A DNA stretch of 64,000 nucleotides from Hyposmocoma kahamanoa (GCF_003589595.1 NW_020653851.1:23470677-23534676); one strand, 5' to 3'; numbered from the stretch's first letter, positions 9,908 to 19,970 are shown. Program-made: numbers and translations. Notes: generated by a model from the sequence alone, not told the origin.

Positions 9908-10215
9908 AGTAGCAATAGACCGCCATGTGAAAGAGTTCGTCCAGGTTAGTACTGGCACCTTACGTATTGCTGCTGCCAAGCAGTAATGTCAACATTACTG
10001 TGTTCCGGTTTTGAAGGGTAAGGGTGTTGGTGAAATCACAGGTACTTGGGACTTGTCGACTTATGTCTTAAGGTGACGGGCTCAGTGGTAGTACCTCTCA
10101 GATCTTTCCAATTTAAAGCTCTGAGTGGCACTGTAACTGTTATGGACAGGCGTGTAGCTTACCATCAGGCGCACGGCACGACTTGTTCGTCCATCACTTG
10201 ATGTTATAAAAAAAA
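9908..10215 (+). repeat. Rep1, near full length
   Basis: The most complete copy, usable as family reference. Head TTAGTAGCAATAGACCGCCA, GAAAGAGTTCGTCCAGG, AAGCAGTAATGTCAACATTA, GTTCCGGTTTTGAAGGGTAA, GGTGTTGGTGAAATCACAGG, TTAAAGCTCTGAGTGGCACT, GTTATGGACAGGCGTGTAGC and TCACTTGATGTTAT, then an A-run. Ends with poly(A) and has no clear pol III boxes. Confidence 0.9.
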
Positions 10216-10379
10216 ACTTACCATAAACTATCCCAAAAAATACTATAAACAAACCGTAGAGTTGATAATAACTATAATACAAGGTCGTTGAACTTGGGTA
10301 AATTTGTAATCCAAGAGTGATATGGAATAGGACTTTAAAGAAACTTATTCCGTACTTATTAAACATTAACGACCTCCGT

Positions 10380-10450
10380 GATTAAGTAGCTCCGTGGTTA
10401 AATCTTTGAGGTCTCGGGTTCGAACCTCTGCTGGGTCAGTGTAAAAAACC
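10380..10450 (+). mobile_element. tRNA-related SINE head
   Basis: Contains AGCTCCGTGGTTAAATCTTT and a canonical B box GGTTCGAACC. The body downstream is not recognisable. Confidence 0.5.
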
Positions 10451-10624
10451 AACTTTTCTATATTGTCTCATCATTCGTTCATTGGATTACAAATAAACAG
10501 ACCTTATACAACAGTGTGTAATGAGGTGGAGGTATTTCCCGTTCCTGATCTAGGTGGTGTAAACCTGTATCTTACGGGTTACAATTCTTTGACGCACATT
10601 TGGACACTTCATGTCACGTCTAGA

Positions 10625-10790
10625 CCACAAAATCAAAATAATCTTTATTTCATTAAGCATTATTACACTTGAAATCGTCACATTGGTTAAACTCTATCGC
10701 TTATTCGTAAGGCAGATTCCCCTGAGAAGAATAAGCAAAAAATTCTAAGAGTTACTCTTTATAAATAACATTTGTACACATTCAACATTT
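10625..10790 (-). repeat. Dispersed 3'-end repeat (AATAAAGATTATTTTG type)
   Basis: CAAAATAATCTTTATTTCAT, TTACACTTGAAATCGTCACA, TTGGTTAAACTCTA and CCCCTGAGAAGAATAAGCAA in the same order as 7980-8110. It lies directly before the mariner left end. Confidence 0.7.
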
Positions 10791-10802
10791 ACAATATGTA
10801 TA

Positions 10803-12080
10803 GGGGTTAAAGTATGAAATTGCCGTTTTATTGCAATAGGTTCTTTGAATTTTCATAGAATCTTCATGGTTTGAGGTTTTCGAATGAAACTTTTTTCAAA
10901 TGGTTTCTGTGATTTTTTTTTTTAAATTTGAAACATTTGAATATCGACTTTCAATTGTTTTTGTTATTCAATTTAGACAAGAAAGATGGATACTGCGAAA
11001 TTTCGAGTGATTTTTGAATACGAGTTCCGACGCGGAACTAACGCGGCAGAAACAGCCCGCAATATCAATGCTGCGTTTGGAGAGGGGTCTACTAATGAAC
11101 GCACCGTGCGATTTTGGTTTAAACGCTTTCGTGATGGTAATTTCGACTTAAAGAACGAGCCACGAGGAAGACCGCTCACACAGGTGAATAACGATGAATT
11201 AAGAGAGATAGTGGAAGCCGATCCTAGTCAAACTACCCAGGAATTAGCGGCATGGTTTAACGTTACCTTACCCACAATATTGACTCACTTGCGTCAAATC
11301 AATAAAATAAAAAAATACGAAAAATGGGTGCCTCATGATTTGACTGATCTGCAGAAAGAAACGCGTGTTGAAACTTGTGTTGCCTTGTTGAACCGGTACA
11401 GAAATGAAGGAATATTGGATCGAATTGTAACATGTGATGAAAAGTGGATTCTTTATGATAACCGGAAAAGAAAAATGCAATGGCTGACCCCAGGTCAAAT
11501 GCCACAACAGTGTCCTAAAGCAAAACTTACCAATAAAAAGGTAATGGTAACTGTTTGGTGGTCTCAGCATGGTGTTATTCACTATAGTTTTCTCCGATCT
11601 GGTCAAGCAATAACGGCAGATGTCTATTGTGCCGAACTCCGAACCATGTTGACAAAACTAGCAGTAAAACAGCCCCGACTCATGAATCGATCTTCACCAT
11701 TATTGCTCCACGACAACGCGAGACCTCACACAGCACGAGAAACCATTTTGACCCTTCAGGAACTGCAGTTAGAAACCATTCGTCATCCTCCGTATTCACC
11801 AGACCTTGCTCCAACGGACTACCATTTTTTTCGTGATTTGGACAATTATCTACGTGACAAGAAGTTTTCTTCCCAGGAGGCAGTACAAAATGCTTTCACA
11901 CAGTTTGTGCAGTCTAGATCGTCGGAGTTCTATCGCAAAGGCATTAATAACCTTCCCATTAGATGGCAGCAATGTATAGATAATAATGGCAACTATTTTG
12001 ATTAAATAAATTTGTTAAAAATTTAAAAAATAAACACTTTAGATTTTCAGTACAAATCGGCAATTTCATACTTTAACCCC
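10803..12080 (+). mobile_element. Complete mariner transposon
   Basis: A 1278-bp element with perfect 23-bp terminal inverted repeats. The left end begins GGGGTTAAAGTATGAAATTG, and the right end closes with its complement ending ATACTTTAACCCC. Both ends are flanked by TA (10801-10802 and 12081-12082), the standard mariner target duplication. It contains one intact transposase frame and nothing else. Ends and gene agree with a young, possibly mobile copy. Confidence 0.95.
10986..12005 (+). CDS. mariner D,D34D transposase
   Basis: An uninterrupted 339-aa frame, close to the usual mariner length of about 340-350 aa. The N-terminal ~110 residues form the paired helix-turn-helix DNA-binding region, with ETARNINAAFGEGSTNERTV and a GRPL linker motif. 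The signature WVPHDL follows. The catalytic triad is visible: D151 in VTCDEKW, D243 in LLHDNARPH and D278 in YSPDLAPTDYHFF. The last two Asp are separated by exactly 34 residues, the mariner DD34D spacing. YSPDLAPTDYHFF is one residue from the mariner consensus. The ATG lies 183 bp inside the left TIR, and the stop is followed by AATAAA-like sequence before the right TIR. No frameshift or stop is seen. The subfamily was not assigned. Confidence 0.96.
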   Translation: MDTAKFRVIFEYEFRRGTNAAETARNINAAFGEGSTNERTVRFWFKRFRDGNFDLKNEPRGRPLTQVNNDELREIVEADPSQTTQELAAWFNVTLPTILTHLRQINKIKKYEKWVPHDLTDLQKETRVETCVALLNRYRNEGILDRIVTCDEKWILYDNRKRKMQWLTPGQMPQQCPKAKLTNKKVMVTVWWSQHGVIHYSFLRSGQAITADVYCAELRTMLTKLAVKQPRLMNRSSPLLLHDNARPHTARETILTLQELQLETIRHPPYSPDLAPTDYHFFRDLDNYLRDKKFSSQEAVQNAFTQFVQSRSSEFYRKGINNLPIRWQQCIDNNGNYFD

Positions 12081-12119
12081 TATTATTTCTTTTTGTTTTC
12101 AAACATCAGAGATCGCGAC

Positions 12120-12330
12120 AACCTCCATAACCTAAACGGGTTACTACCACGGAATTTTGTCATCCAAGTACGCAGAAGTTATATAATAACCTTTAGTATA
12201 AAGTTTTTGTTTCACTATACTTTTAAACCTCGTGAATGGCAAATATTGTATATCAACCGGAATCTGCTTGTAGAAGCGTATACATTGTCCCTTAAATAAA
12301 TCACATGACGTCCTTTTCGCTCTCAAGCCG
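12120..12330 (-). pseudogene. LINE ORF2 C-terminal tail
   Basis: Minus-strand codons give FKGQCIRFYKQIPVDIQYLP, then FTRFKSIVKQKL, KGYY, and YLDDKIPW before the end. This is the conserved C-terminus of a LINE ORF2 family. The same blocks recur at 18745-18865 (YLDDK), 32383-32450 (LRGNVYASTIIYR-type frame) and 46320-46440. Only the last 60-70 codons are present. Confidence 0.65.
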
Positions 12331-13470
12331 ATTCCGAGTCTATAAGTGTGGTGACTACCTTACTTGATATTAATTATAGTCCTGTTTAAGAATCACGATA
12401 GGCGTATTCATAGTCTGAGACAAATATTGCCTGTCAAACTCAAATCGCATCATTAGCTTTTCGACCTCGAAGCTCGCGTTACAAAAGCTGCCATTAATTC
12501 GGCTGTAGTGACAAGTATAAATCCGAACTTACATCATCGTTTGGATTTGATGAGGACATGACTGCTATTTGATGCAAATTGTGCCATACTATAAGCTATA
12601 ACGCTATTAGTGTCTGCCGAAATATCACTTGGCGTAATATATCTATGGCGTTTGATTCTGAAAGAAACAAGCGATCTTGATCACGTAAAAATGACACGTA
12701 TGGACCAATGAGTGACGTACCCTAGACTTTACAAATATGGAACACAAATACTATATACTCTATAGTGCCTAAAGTTCATTGTTAAACAAAACTAAGTCAG
12801 CCGCCAACATGAGATCTTAACACGAAGCAACGATCGAACATTGTGATTTGACATAAGTATTTGTGGAGAACTTACTCCGAAACGTCAAACGACAATATCA
12901 CATCATTTTTTGACATTACTTTCATTGTGAAACTGACTTTTGTGTAGTACGTATGAGCTTCGGTGCGGACGCAGTCACATAGTACTAGGAACTAGTGGAG
13001 TAAATTCATAAATGATTATCGTGTTGTGAAAATATCATGATATTGAATATTATGGTTATATTTTCACTTACAATAACAAAACTTTTATATACACTACAGC
13101 TGTAATGTAATTGTTAGTTATACATCAAAAATATAGAACAAAACACAATGAAATAATTTTGGGAATTCAATGAGATAGATTCATTTCCAATAAATATAGT
13201 TTGTTTATTTCAATCTCTGTTAACAAATTAAAAAATAAAAACTATTTTGATTTTTGCTACTATTCTTCGAAAGCAGCCAAATAAATACAAGCCAATAAAA
13301 TCACATACGAATTTACCTGCTTGCTATTTTTAAACCATTTACTTTACTAACAGTACAATCCAAATAAGTGAAATTTTACGAGAGTGTATCATCATGAGTT
13401 CTCCCAGAAATGTAGCAAGCCGATCAGAAGAAGCTTAATTTCCATGAATGTAAGAGCGAAAAACTAACTA
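12331..13470. other. No recognisable gene
   Basis: AT-rich. The only hint is a short ACTAGTGGAGTAAATTCA at about 12990, resembling the SINE-B head (ACTAGTGGAGTAATTTCAC) at 33320 and 35090. Confidence 0.5.
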
Positions 13471-13531
13471 TAAACTGCCCCCGTGGCCTAACGGTTACCA
13501 CGCTGAACTGCCGGAAGAGATATTTGTATGC

Positions 13532-13909
13532 CTTAGAATAATAGCGCACAGAAACCTAGCCCGCACACGCTAAGTGAGGCAAATTGAAGCGCTCCCAAAG
13601 GGCCTACACGAGCGGGCGGGCCGTCAGTGCTCAAGGTCAACTTGCACCGCGAACAGCTCATGAATTTTAGCTAAAAATGACGAAATGTGCGGTAAATGAG
13701 TGTAAAAATACGTCAGACAACCATAAAATAGATACTAACATCACATTCCACACGGAAGTAACGCGTTTCAACTTGTATTTTTATATAAATATTCACTTAA
13801 ACCGAAAATTAACCTACTACTGAAACTAGCCTACATGAATATGATTTTTGCCTGACTTGTGACAGTTCGTTTGATATGAAACTATCATTCTATGCGTTAT
13901 TATTCTAAG
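13532..13909 (+). mobile_element. THAP-MITE, complete 378-bp copy
   Basis: TIRs CTTAGAATAATAGCGCA and TGCGTTATTATTCTAAG. It encodes a short THAP-like start at 13677. Here only a 2-bp GC repeat flanks the element, unlike the 8-bp duplication at 4193/5856, so the flank has either mutated or been repaired. Internal blocks include GCGGGCCGTCAGTGCTCAAG and AGTAACGCGTTTCAACTTG. Confidence 0.85.
13677..13830 (+). pseudogene. THAP-like initiator exon fragment
   Basis: From ATG at 13677 the frame reads MTKCAVNECKNTSDNHKI followed by DTNITFHTEVTRFN. C4 and C9 with an NxT/S stretch, and ITFH about 20 residues later, match the start of THAP zinc fingers (M-x-x-C-x(2-4)-C ... F-H-x-F-P). The usual Pro and the Trp-containing segment after FH are absent, so the domain is truncated. 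THAP domains form the DNA-binding N-terminus of P-element transposases. Nothing else of a transposase is present. Confidence 0.6.
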
Positions 13910-14000
13910 GCCCTACATTTATTTCTCTCGTGAGTTTGAGTATAATTTGTGGTTGTCTATATGTATATTCCCTAGTGTGAGGCTTAGAAAAAAATAAACG

Positions 14001-14980
14001 TAAAAAGTCGTGCGTGTCGCATCGGATTTCTTCAGAACGCGGCTCGATCAAGGTCGGCAACGAAGAATGCTGGCTGATCTTGGTTTAGAAATGTGACAAA
14101 ACGCAACCGCACCAAGCTATTCTGCGTTAATAAGTTTGGTGACACCCTTATAAAAAAAAGTAAACATCGTGAGAATATATGATAAATCGCATTTGCAAAT
14201 GACAAGATAACAATACTGCCCTCCTTGTCATAACTAACGGAAATCGTTTTGGTAACTTTCGAAACTTTAGCACTTAAAGTTTTTTATTATTTGAATACTG
14301 TTAATTACGCTGATTTCGTTTTACAGTGAAACTGAAAAAGATCAGATAAGATAAAAGAGAAAGATATATATATATATATCTCTTATCCGATTAGAGGGGG
14401 TAGTAGACCTTGTTTTGCTGATTCCGGATACGTTAATAACTCAATTTCGCTAAAAATGTCTATTAGGCTAGTTTTGAAACTTTTCATTATTAATCTTTAT
14501 TACGAGTAAGCAACTACCTAATGATTACGGTAGTTAATTTTGTTTTACGGTATTAATAAATTGATTTGCTTACAAAATGCCTGAATGAAATGGTGCTAAA
14601 TAAAAGTATAGTATTCAATAACCTTGAATCCGAGGTACAACGAAATAAAATACAAAATGAAAACTGACGCAATTGAATTGTGTAGGTGCCATTCACATCA
14701 ATACAAGTAATGACTATTGTAGTCGCAGAGTCGCGACTGTAATCTCGACAATTGTCGCAGACAATCGTCTAACGGGGTTAAATCGATCAGTCCATATTTT
14801 TGACGAGTCGATTACCGAGGTCAGGGATTATTGTGATTATTTTTACAATTTGCCATTACAGTTTCTAGTCATTGTTCTTTTAGATATATTGTGCCGTGTG
14901 CGATTAGAAAGGGACAACTGCCTGACTTTATTACTGGTAGGTAAGAGCAGTGGTACCCCAGTGAGAAACCGGTGATAGCC
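14001..14980. other. No recognisable gene; small (AT)n hairpin
   Basis: AT-rich. AAGAGA followed by an (AT)n run and TCTCTT near 14358-14386 forms a perfect small palindrome. A 100-codon frame at 14673 has no family resemblance. Confidence 0.5.
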
Positions 14981-14984
14981 CAGT

Positions 14985-15540
14985 TACTTTACCAGGACTG
15001 TTGCTTCAGCTGTATCAAGCACAAGTACGGTCATGCATGGAGTACTGCTGCCACCTTTGGGATGGCTCTGCTGCTTACCAACTGGCCACCTTGGATTCAA
15101 TTGATAAGCGTGTCAAGAGGCTAAATAGGTGACGAGGGATTAGTAGAGGCGAAACTGCAGAGCCTTGAACACCGCCGCAAAGTTGCCTGCTTATCGATAT
15201 TCTACAGGATATATAACAGAGAGTGTGCGATTGAATTACACGATTTAATTCCGCCTTCCCCTTTCCATCATCGGGGGACTAGGCGTAGGCTTGGGTTCCA
15301 CCCCTATGTTGTGGATATTCCAAAGATTCGCACGAAGCGTTATGCTTCCACATATATATGGAGAACGGCTATGGAGTGGAGTTCCCTGCTTGCTTGTTCG
15401 CTGAACGGTATAACTTGGTCGTTTTCAATGCGAGAGTGAATAGGCACTATTTACGTGTGGATGCTCCATCGTTGACCTCATCTTTACTTTCCATCAGGTG
15501 AGATGAAGGTCAAATGCGCATTTATTTATACTTATAAAAA
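14985..15540 (+). pseudogene. Jockey-like LINE ORF2 C-terminus and 3' end
   Basis: Codons around 15010-15120 read LYQAQVRSCMEYCCHLWDGS and then LATLDSIDKRVKR, a common Jockey-group ORF2 C-terminal block. Later pieces correspond to the sequence conserved at 42570-42865 on the minus strand: IPKIRTKRYASTYIWRT-like, WSSLL, and a 3' UTR with CATCAGGTGAGATGAAGGTC. Several stops and frameshifts make it a pseudogene. Other copies of this 3' end are at 28665-29060 and 52695-53260. Confidence 0.8.
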
Positions 15541-16554
15541 AAGAGAACTGTGGCTTCCCAATTCAGAGGTCGTCGGACATTTATAAATATTTAATTTTTC
15601 TTCTCTAGTCAATGACAAGAACCAATAAAAAACAAACTGGTGCTAAATTTCTTTAGCCAGACAGCAGCCACTTCTACGTCTCTATCCGTTTCCTTTAGAA
15701 ATTTTTCGGTTGTAGACAGACGGCTACAGTTGACACGATAGCAGTTAAAAGATACTTTGTGTGGGGGATCCTAAAAACACAATTTTGAGTCTTTGATATA
15801 TACCCATCTCACCAAATTGTCTCTACATCGGCCAACTTAGTCTTGAGACGGCTCAGACGATTACTGGAATATGTGGACTTTTAAAAGTCAAGTGAGAGCC
15901 TATAACTTAAGAGCGTTGGCGCATTACGGCCGATTCGTATCAGTTCCGATTCCGAGGAAATGACGATCCGAAATGGCATTTTATCTCTAACTATACTGTG
16001 TGTTTATGAATGACTATATGGTGTTCTGTCTAGTTAGACGAAAATGACCTCAAAGATAGAAATTTACTAGTTAACCTTAAATAGAGTATCTGGGAAACCT
16101 AAACGCCGGCAGCCAGAAGTAATATCATTACCGGCAGCTATCTTGCTCAACGCATTAGCATAGCCTTACAAAAGAGGAATTAACGTTAATTTAATCCTAC
16201 TTTTAGTTTTTAGCATTTAAGCTTTCATTATGTTACCTTTTATTATATTTTAAAATATTGTCTAATAAAATGGTGAATTATATTATTATTGTAATAAAAT
16301 AGTACGGATGGGCATTAAGTTATTAACCTCAAGAAAAAAACAAAAAAGCACTTTTGTTACAGTTTCGCAACGTGACAACAAAAAGTCCAAACGTCAGAAT
16401 ATCATGCGTATGGCCTCAAATAAAGCAACACAACGTGACAATTCTTTGTTGTAAATTTGTACCCTAGGACATTTAAAATAGCGTTCAGATTTTTATAGCT
16501 TACCCTATGGCTGAATACGTCTTGGCATTTTTTTTATAAATGGATTGCGTTCGC
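15541..16554. other. Mostly unassigned; small RT-element fragment
   Basis: 16085-16185 (TCTGGGAAACCTAAACGCCG, CAACGCATTAGCATAGCC) matches 45925-45985, the end of the retroelement pseudogene there. The rest is unrecognised. Confidence 0.55.
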
Positions 16555-16650
16555 AAAGTGTGGCAAAGTGCAATGAACTGCGAGATTAGCGACCGTAACC
16601 CGAATGACGCCGTGGTCAAATCAATTGTATGAATGGTCATTTGTGTTACG
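16555..16650 (+). repeat. Repeat shared with 17625-17735
   Basis: AATGAACTGCGAGATTAGCG, then CCGTAACCCGAATGAC and a GGTCA segment correspond to AATGAACTGCGATTATCCAG, CCATAACCCGAATGAC and GGTCGGTCA in the second copy. Class unknown. Confidence 0.6.
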
Positions 16651-16759
16651 TGCTATTATTCGCACAGGCTTTTCTCAAATCACCACAAAGTCCAGATTCC
16701 CGCTAGCTACCTAAACCACCTGTGGTTCGTATATCTATAGCTTTCATTTTGAAGTTACA

Positions 16760-17160
16760 TACATTTGTTAACATTTGGTAGCAATCAAATTGATTGAAAA
16801 GAGATCTAATGGTGAAGTTTTGAAGTGTTGGGGAGGAGAGAAGTAATTTGAATGCAATAGAGAGGATAAGGGGGAGAATATTTGGACATTCGTTACTAAA
16901 TGACGAATTTGTGAGAGTCATAATTGGCAGAGAAGACCAAAAATGGCATATAGTGGATAAATAAAAACAACATCAAAGTGAAGAGCCATAAAGAGGTCAA
17001 AGAGTTGGCTATGAAGCTTGGGGAGTGGAGAAGGCTACACCGACAAAAGTCTGGCTCTTAAATAGGGAAGGAGAATATAGTGAAACAACATGCATTTTAA
17101 AGAGTGTTTTTGAAGAAGTGGGACACTACGGAATAAAGGAGACGATGATGATGAATCGAT
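16760..17160 (+). pseudogene. LINE ORF2 C-terminal remnant
   Basis: Broken codons give NAIERIRGRIFGHSLLNDEF, VRVIIGR, VKELAMKLGEWRRLHRQKSG and a stop. This corresponds to the common LINE ORF2 ending with 'GH-LLRHDxF...IIEG' and 'WRRLHRQ'. A stop after WHIVDK and frame changes show decay. The clade is uncertain. Confidence 0.7.
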
Positions 17161-17327
17161 GACCTTTGCAGCTTCTATTATATGGTAGAGTGAACTGGTC
17201 ACGAGTAATGCCAATATAATGTGCAGTAGTGACAAAAATAGGGAAAGCTATTTTGAGAAGGTTGAGTAAATAAAAGTAGAGTGGCGAAAGAGATATACAG
17301 ACCCAATGTAAAAGGCAACTTCGAAGC

Positions 17328-17500
17328 TGTAGAGCTCCTTGGAAAAGAGTTCTACAGGGAAGTACTGGCGAAATTACAGGCACACAGGACGTGTCTTTGT
17401 CTTTTGCAATTTAAAGCTCTGAGTGGCGCTTTACCTGTTATGCACAGGCTTGTCACTTACCACCAGGCGCATGACTACTTCATTTCGTCAAAGAGGATGT
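17328..17500 (+). repeat. Rep1 copy with large internal deletion
   Basis: GTAGAGCTCCTTGGAAAAGA head, GGGAAGTACTGGCGAAATTA junction (about 80 bp of the family removed), TTTAAAGCTCTGAGTGGCGC, then CACCAGGCGCATGAC. Confidence 0.85.
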
Positions 17501-17624
17501 TAGGATCGTACAGTGGCGATCAAAAATGTCTACCGACCTCAATGGGCGTGAAAATATATATTTATTTGTAACATCTCTTGTAGACCTTTTTGGTGACATA
17601 AATGCATTTGTGTATGTTGCTTGT

Positions 17625-17735
17625 GGTAGAGTGGAATGAACTGCGATTATCCAGCGGCCATAACCCGAATGACTCCGCTCTAATGGTCGGTCATCAGATC
17701 AGTGCGATCGTGATTTGGAACACGTCATAGCGCTA
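17625..17735 (+). repeat. Repeat shared with 16555-16650
   Basis: See 16555-16650. This copy is slightly longer at its right side. Confidence 0.6.
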
Positions 17736-17889
17736 GAGCTACTAGTGCAATTAGATATTTTGTAACGTTTCTGATTGTACTTCTACACGTGTGCAATTTT
17801 AAAGGGTAATAACAAACTTCCCGCGGCCGCTGTAGCTGTGACTGAGACACAAAAACGCCATTGCAACGCTTGGCCAGAATCTAATCAAT

Positions 17890-17990
17890 GAGAGCTAGTT
17901 ACTTGCTCATTCTTGTCAGAGGAATATGCCTTACGAATTAACAGTAGAGTTTAATCAATATGACAATTTCAAATGTAATTTGCTTAAGGT
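17890..17990 (+). repeat. Dispersed 3'-end repeat
   Basis: TTACTTGCTCATTCTTGTCA, GAGGAATATGCCTTACGAAT, AGTAGAGTTTAATCAATATG and AAATGTAATTTGCTTA, complementary to the blocks at 10625-10790. Confidence 0.7.
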
Positions 17991-17999
17991 TCTGTAGTG

Positions 18000-18175
18000 T
18001 TTGAGTACCGTCATATTTGATATTTTAATTAGCAAAAATACGACGATCTTTTTTTGTTCAGTAGCGAGTACCATAGATAATAGAATTTTGATTCAGAACT
18101 AAAAAGAGCGCCTTTGTGATTTGGTTTCTGGACAGATTAACGTATAGGAGTAGAAAAAAATCATAATGGTTCTTT
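18000..18175 (-). mobile_element. Short copy of the element at 29503-30052
   Basis: On the minus strand it reads CTACTCCTATACGTTAATCT, GCGCTCTTTTTAGTTCTGAA, TCAAAATTCTATTATCTATG and GTACTCGC. It then passes directly to CGTCGTATTTTTGCTAATTA. The 29503 copy has about 360 extra bases at this junction, most of them the MITE at 29637-29938. Confidence 0.7.
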
Positions 18176-18744
18176 CCCATACACCCCAGTTTAAAAAAAA
18201 ATAAAGCAGCAAAACGTGGTCTACAAGTATCTAAAACTACCTACTAATGTATTAAAGAGTCTCATAACGCGTACGTTGACGGATATATTACAGATTTACA
18301 GATACAAGAGATACATTAGAGCTCATCAATGCGCAAGTTTAATTCTGTTACAACGCAGTACGTGATTACGTGATGGGCCTGAGACAAAAAGTGTCAGTCA
18401 ATAAGTTTCTTTCGAGATAATGGACAAAAAACGCATTCTTACATACGGCACTGTCACGCTAGAGTTAATGAACTGCAGTAACTTGTCATTAGTGATGTGA
18501 TTTTGCTGTGACATGATCATACTGTATGATTGCAAGCGTTGACGATAATCAACTACTTTGTACTCTGTGGTGATATCTTACAATGTTATATTTATGAACG
18601 CACATGTATAATGTGTGCATAAATCTTAGAAATCTAATAGTATATGTTTGAGAGATTAAAGAAATTCACATTATTACACCAGCGTCACAGTTTATGAAAA
18701 ATAGAGATAATCATAAAATTAATAAAATAGTAACAAATTAATTT
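18176..18744. other. No recognisable gene
   Basis: AT-rich, nothing assigned. Confidence 0.5.
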
Positions 18745-18865
18745 AAGGGGCGATGTGTGAAGCGTACGCTTCTATAATAAGATCTGGTTGATATTCCAAT
18801 TTGCTAGTTTTTACACTAAATGTTATTGGACAGCTTCTGGATACTTAGATGACAAAGTCCGTGGT
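18745..18865 (+). pseudogene. LINE ORF2 C-terminal tail
   Basis: Plus-strand blocks TTTAAGGGGCGATGTGTGAA, GTTGATATTCCAATTTGC and GGATACTTAGATGACAAAGT correspond to the tail at 12120-12330 in opposite orientation. Degraded. Confidence 0.6.
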
Positions 18866-18931
18866 AGTGTTTCGTTTAGTTCTTTCAGATTGTTTCTGTC
18901 TAATGATATTTGCAGTATATGTTTCAGCTGC

Positions 18932-19172
18932 AGTAGAGCACCTTGTGAAAGGGTTCTTGCAGGGAAGTACTGCCACCTTACCTATTTCTGCCGCCAAGCA
19001 GTAATGTTAGCATTATTGTGTTTCGGTTTTGAAGGGTGCTGGTGAAATTACAGGCACATGAGACTTGTCAAGTTATGTGTCGGGGTGACGGGCGAAGTGG
19101 CAGTGCCCCTCAGATCTTTGCTATTTAAAGCTCAGAGTGGCACTGTCCCGTCACTTGATATTACAAAAAAAT
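18932..19172 (+). repeat. Rep1 copy, 3' deletion
   Basis: Almost consensus from GTAGAGCACCTTGTGAAAGG through TTGCTATTTAAAGCTCAGAG. It then lacks the GTTATGGACAGGCG block and joins CCCGTCACTTGATATTAC plus an A-run. Confidence 0.9.
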
Positions 19173-19495
19173 ATTGTACATGATAAATGTGTACAAATGT
19201 TTATTTACAAAGAGCAACGTAAAAAAAATTAAAAAAAAAAGTAAACTTGTAATTGCAATGTCTAAGCTAAGTAAATGATTACCCATATGTTAAACATCTT
19301 GTTTGTGCTTATTTTCTTTACTCATATGTTGGTGCAAAAATCTAAATAGCTTTATTTAATACAGTGAATGATGTGTTGCATGTTGATATAATTGATCGCT
19401 ACAGAGTTGTACTGGTAACTACTAATGTAATATTGCATTTTTGTAAATCTGCTAAAGTTGCATAGAAGTGATCACAAGCGTAGTGCGTGTCTCGA
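19173..19495. other. No recognisable gene
   Basis: AT-rich. GTACAAATGTTTATTTACAA near 19190 resembles the start of the dispersed 3'-end repeat. Confidence 0.45.
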
Positions 19496-19499
19496 GTTT

Positions 19500-19970
19500 G
19501 CAACTCGTGTGCACGGGAAGATCCTCCATCTTTTCAACACGATGCTTCAACCGACTTAGGTACAGCCCCGTATCTGTCCACATTAGTTTTGATTATAGTG
19601 ACTCTCCCTACCGACCCTTAGGGTATACGAGAAGGACACTATGACCTGTGCGTGCACAAGAACCATCTAAATTCAGGTTCTGACCCCAGATCCGCCAGTG
19701 TACAGGGTTGTCACAAACCGTTGTCACTCACTTCATCCTGGTTCTCGAGAGACTCATGCCTCGAGTGAGTCACCCCGAGTGCACGTACAGTACTCTCCCG
19801 GTTTTCCAGATAGGTACCGGAGCTTATTCCATCTTAAGGGCTCACGAGCCACGCGCGTTTCCTCGCCTTAGGCCCTTGATTAGACGGCTACTAAGACGCT
19901 GGACGAACATGTCCAAGTCCGGGTCCACCAGAAACGCCCGTGAAGGCGCATCACGGTCATAAGGGAGACA
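19500..19970 (+). repeat. GC-richer repeat related to 24230-24420
   Basis: Contains CTCCCTACCGACCCTTAGGG and AAGTCCGGGTCCACCAGAAA followed by CGCCCGTGAAGGCG. The complement of both is present at 24230-24420 (CTACCGACCCGCGAGGTAGG in the same strand sense, and GGCGTCTTTGGTGGACCCGG). The composition differs clearly from the AT-rich surroundings. Probably the 3' part of a LINE, clade unknown. Confidence 0.5.

Larger units (their letters stand above)
13475..14000 (+). mobile_element. SINE-A split by a THAP-MITE
   Basis: Head CCCCGTGGCCTAACGGTTAC with A box. About 30 bp including the B box are deleted, and the body restarts at AGAGATATTTGTATG. After the MITE at 13532-13909 the SINE resumes with CCTACATTTATTTCTCTCGT. 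The MITE is therefore younger than this SINE. The 3' part is also shortened. Confidence 0.85.

Noticed and set aside
11268..11606. 112-codon minus-strand frame within mariner
   Set aside because: Shadow of the transposase frame on the other strand.
14358..14386. (AT)n palindrome as a functional hairpin
   Set aside because: Simple-repeat hairpins of this size are expected in AT-rich DNA.
14673..14975. 100-codon frame starting MNCVGAIHINTSN
   Set aside because: No motif or family resemblance, no repeat partner, and no promoter or splice context.
19708..19962. 84-codon frame in a GC-richer stretch
   Set aside because: The segment is part of a repeat shared with 24230-24535. The encoded peptide has no domain and the other copy does not preserve the frame.
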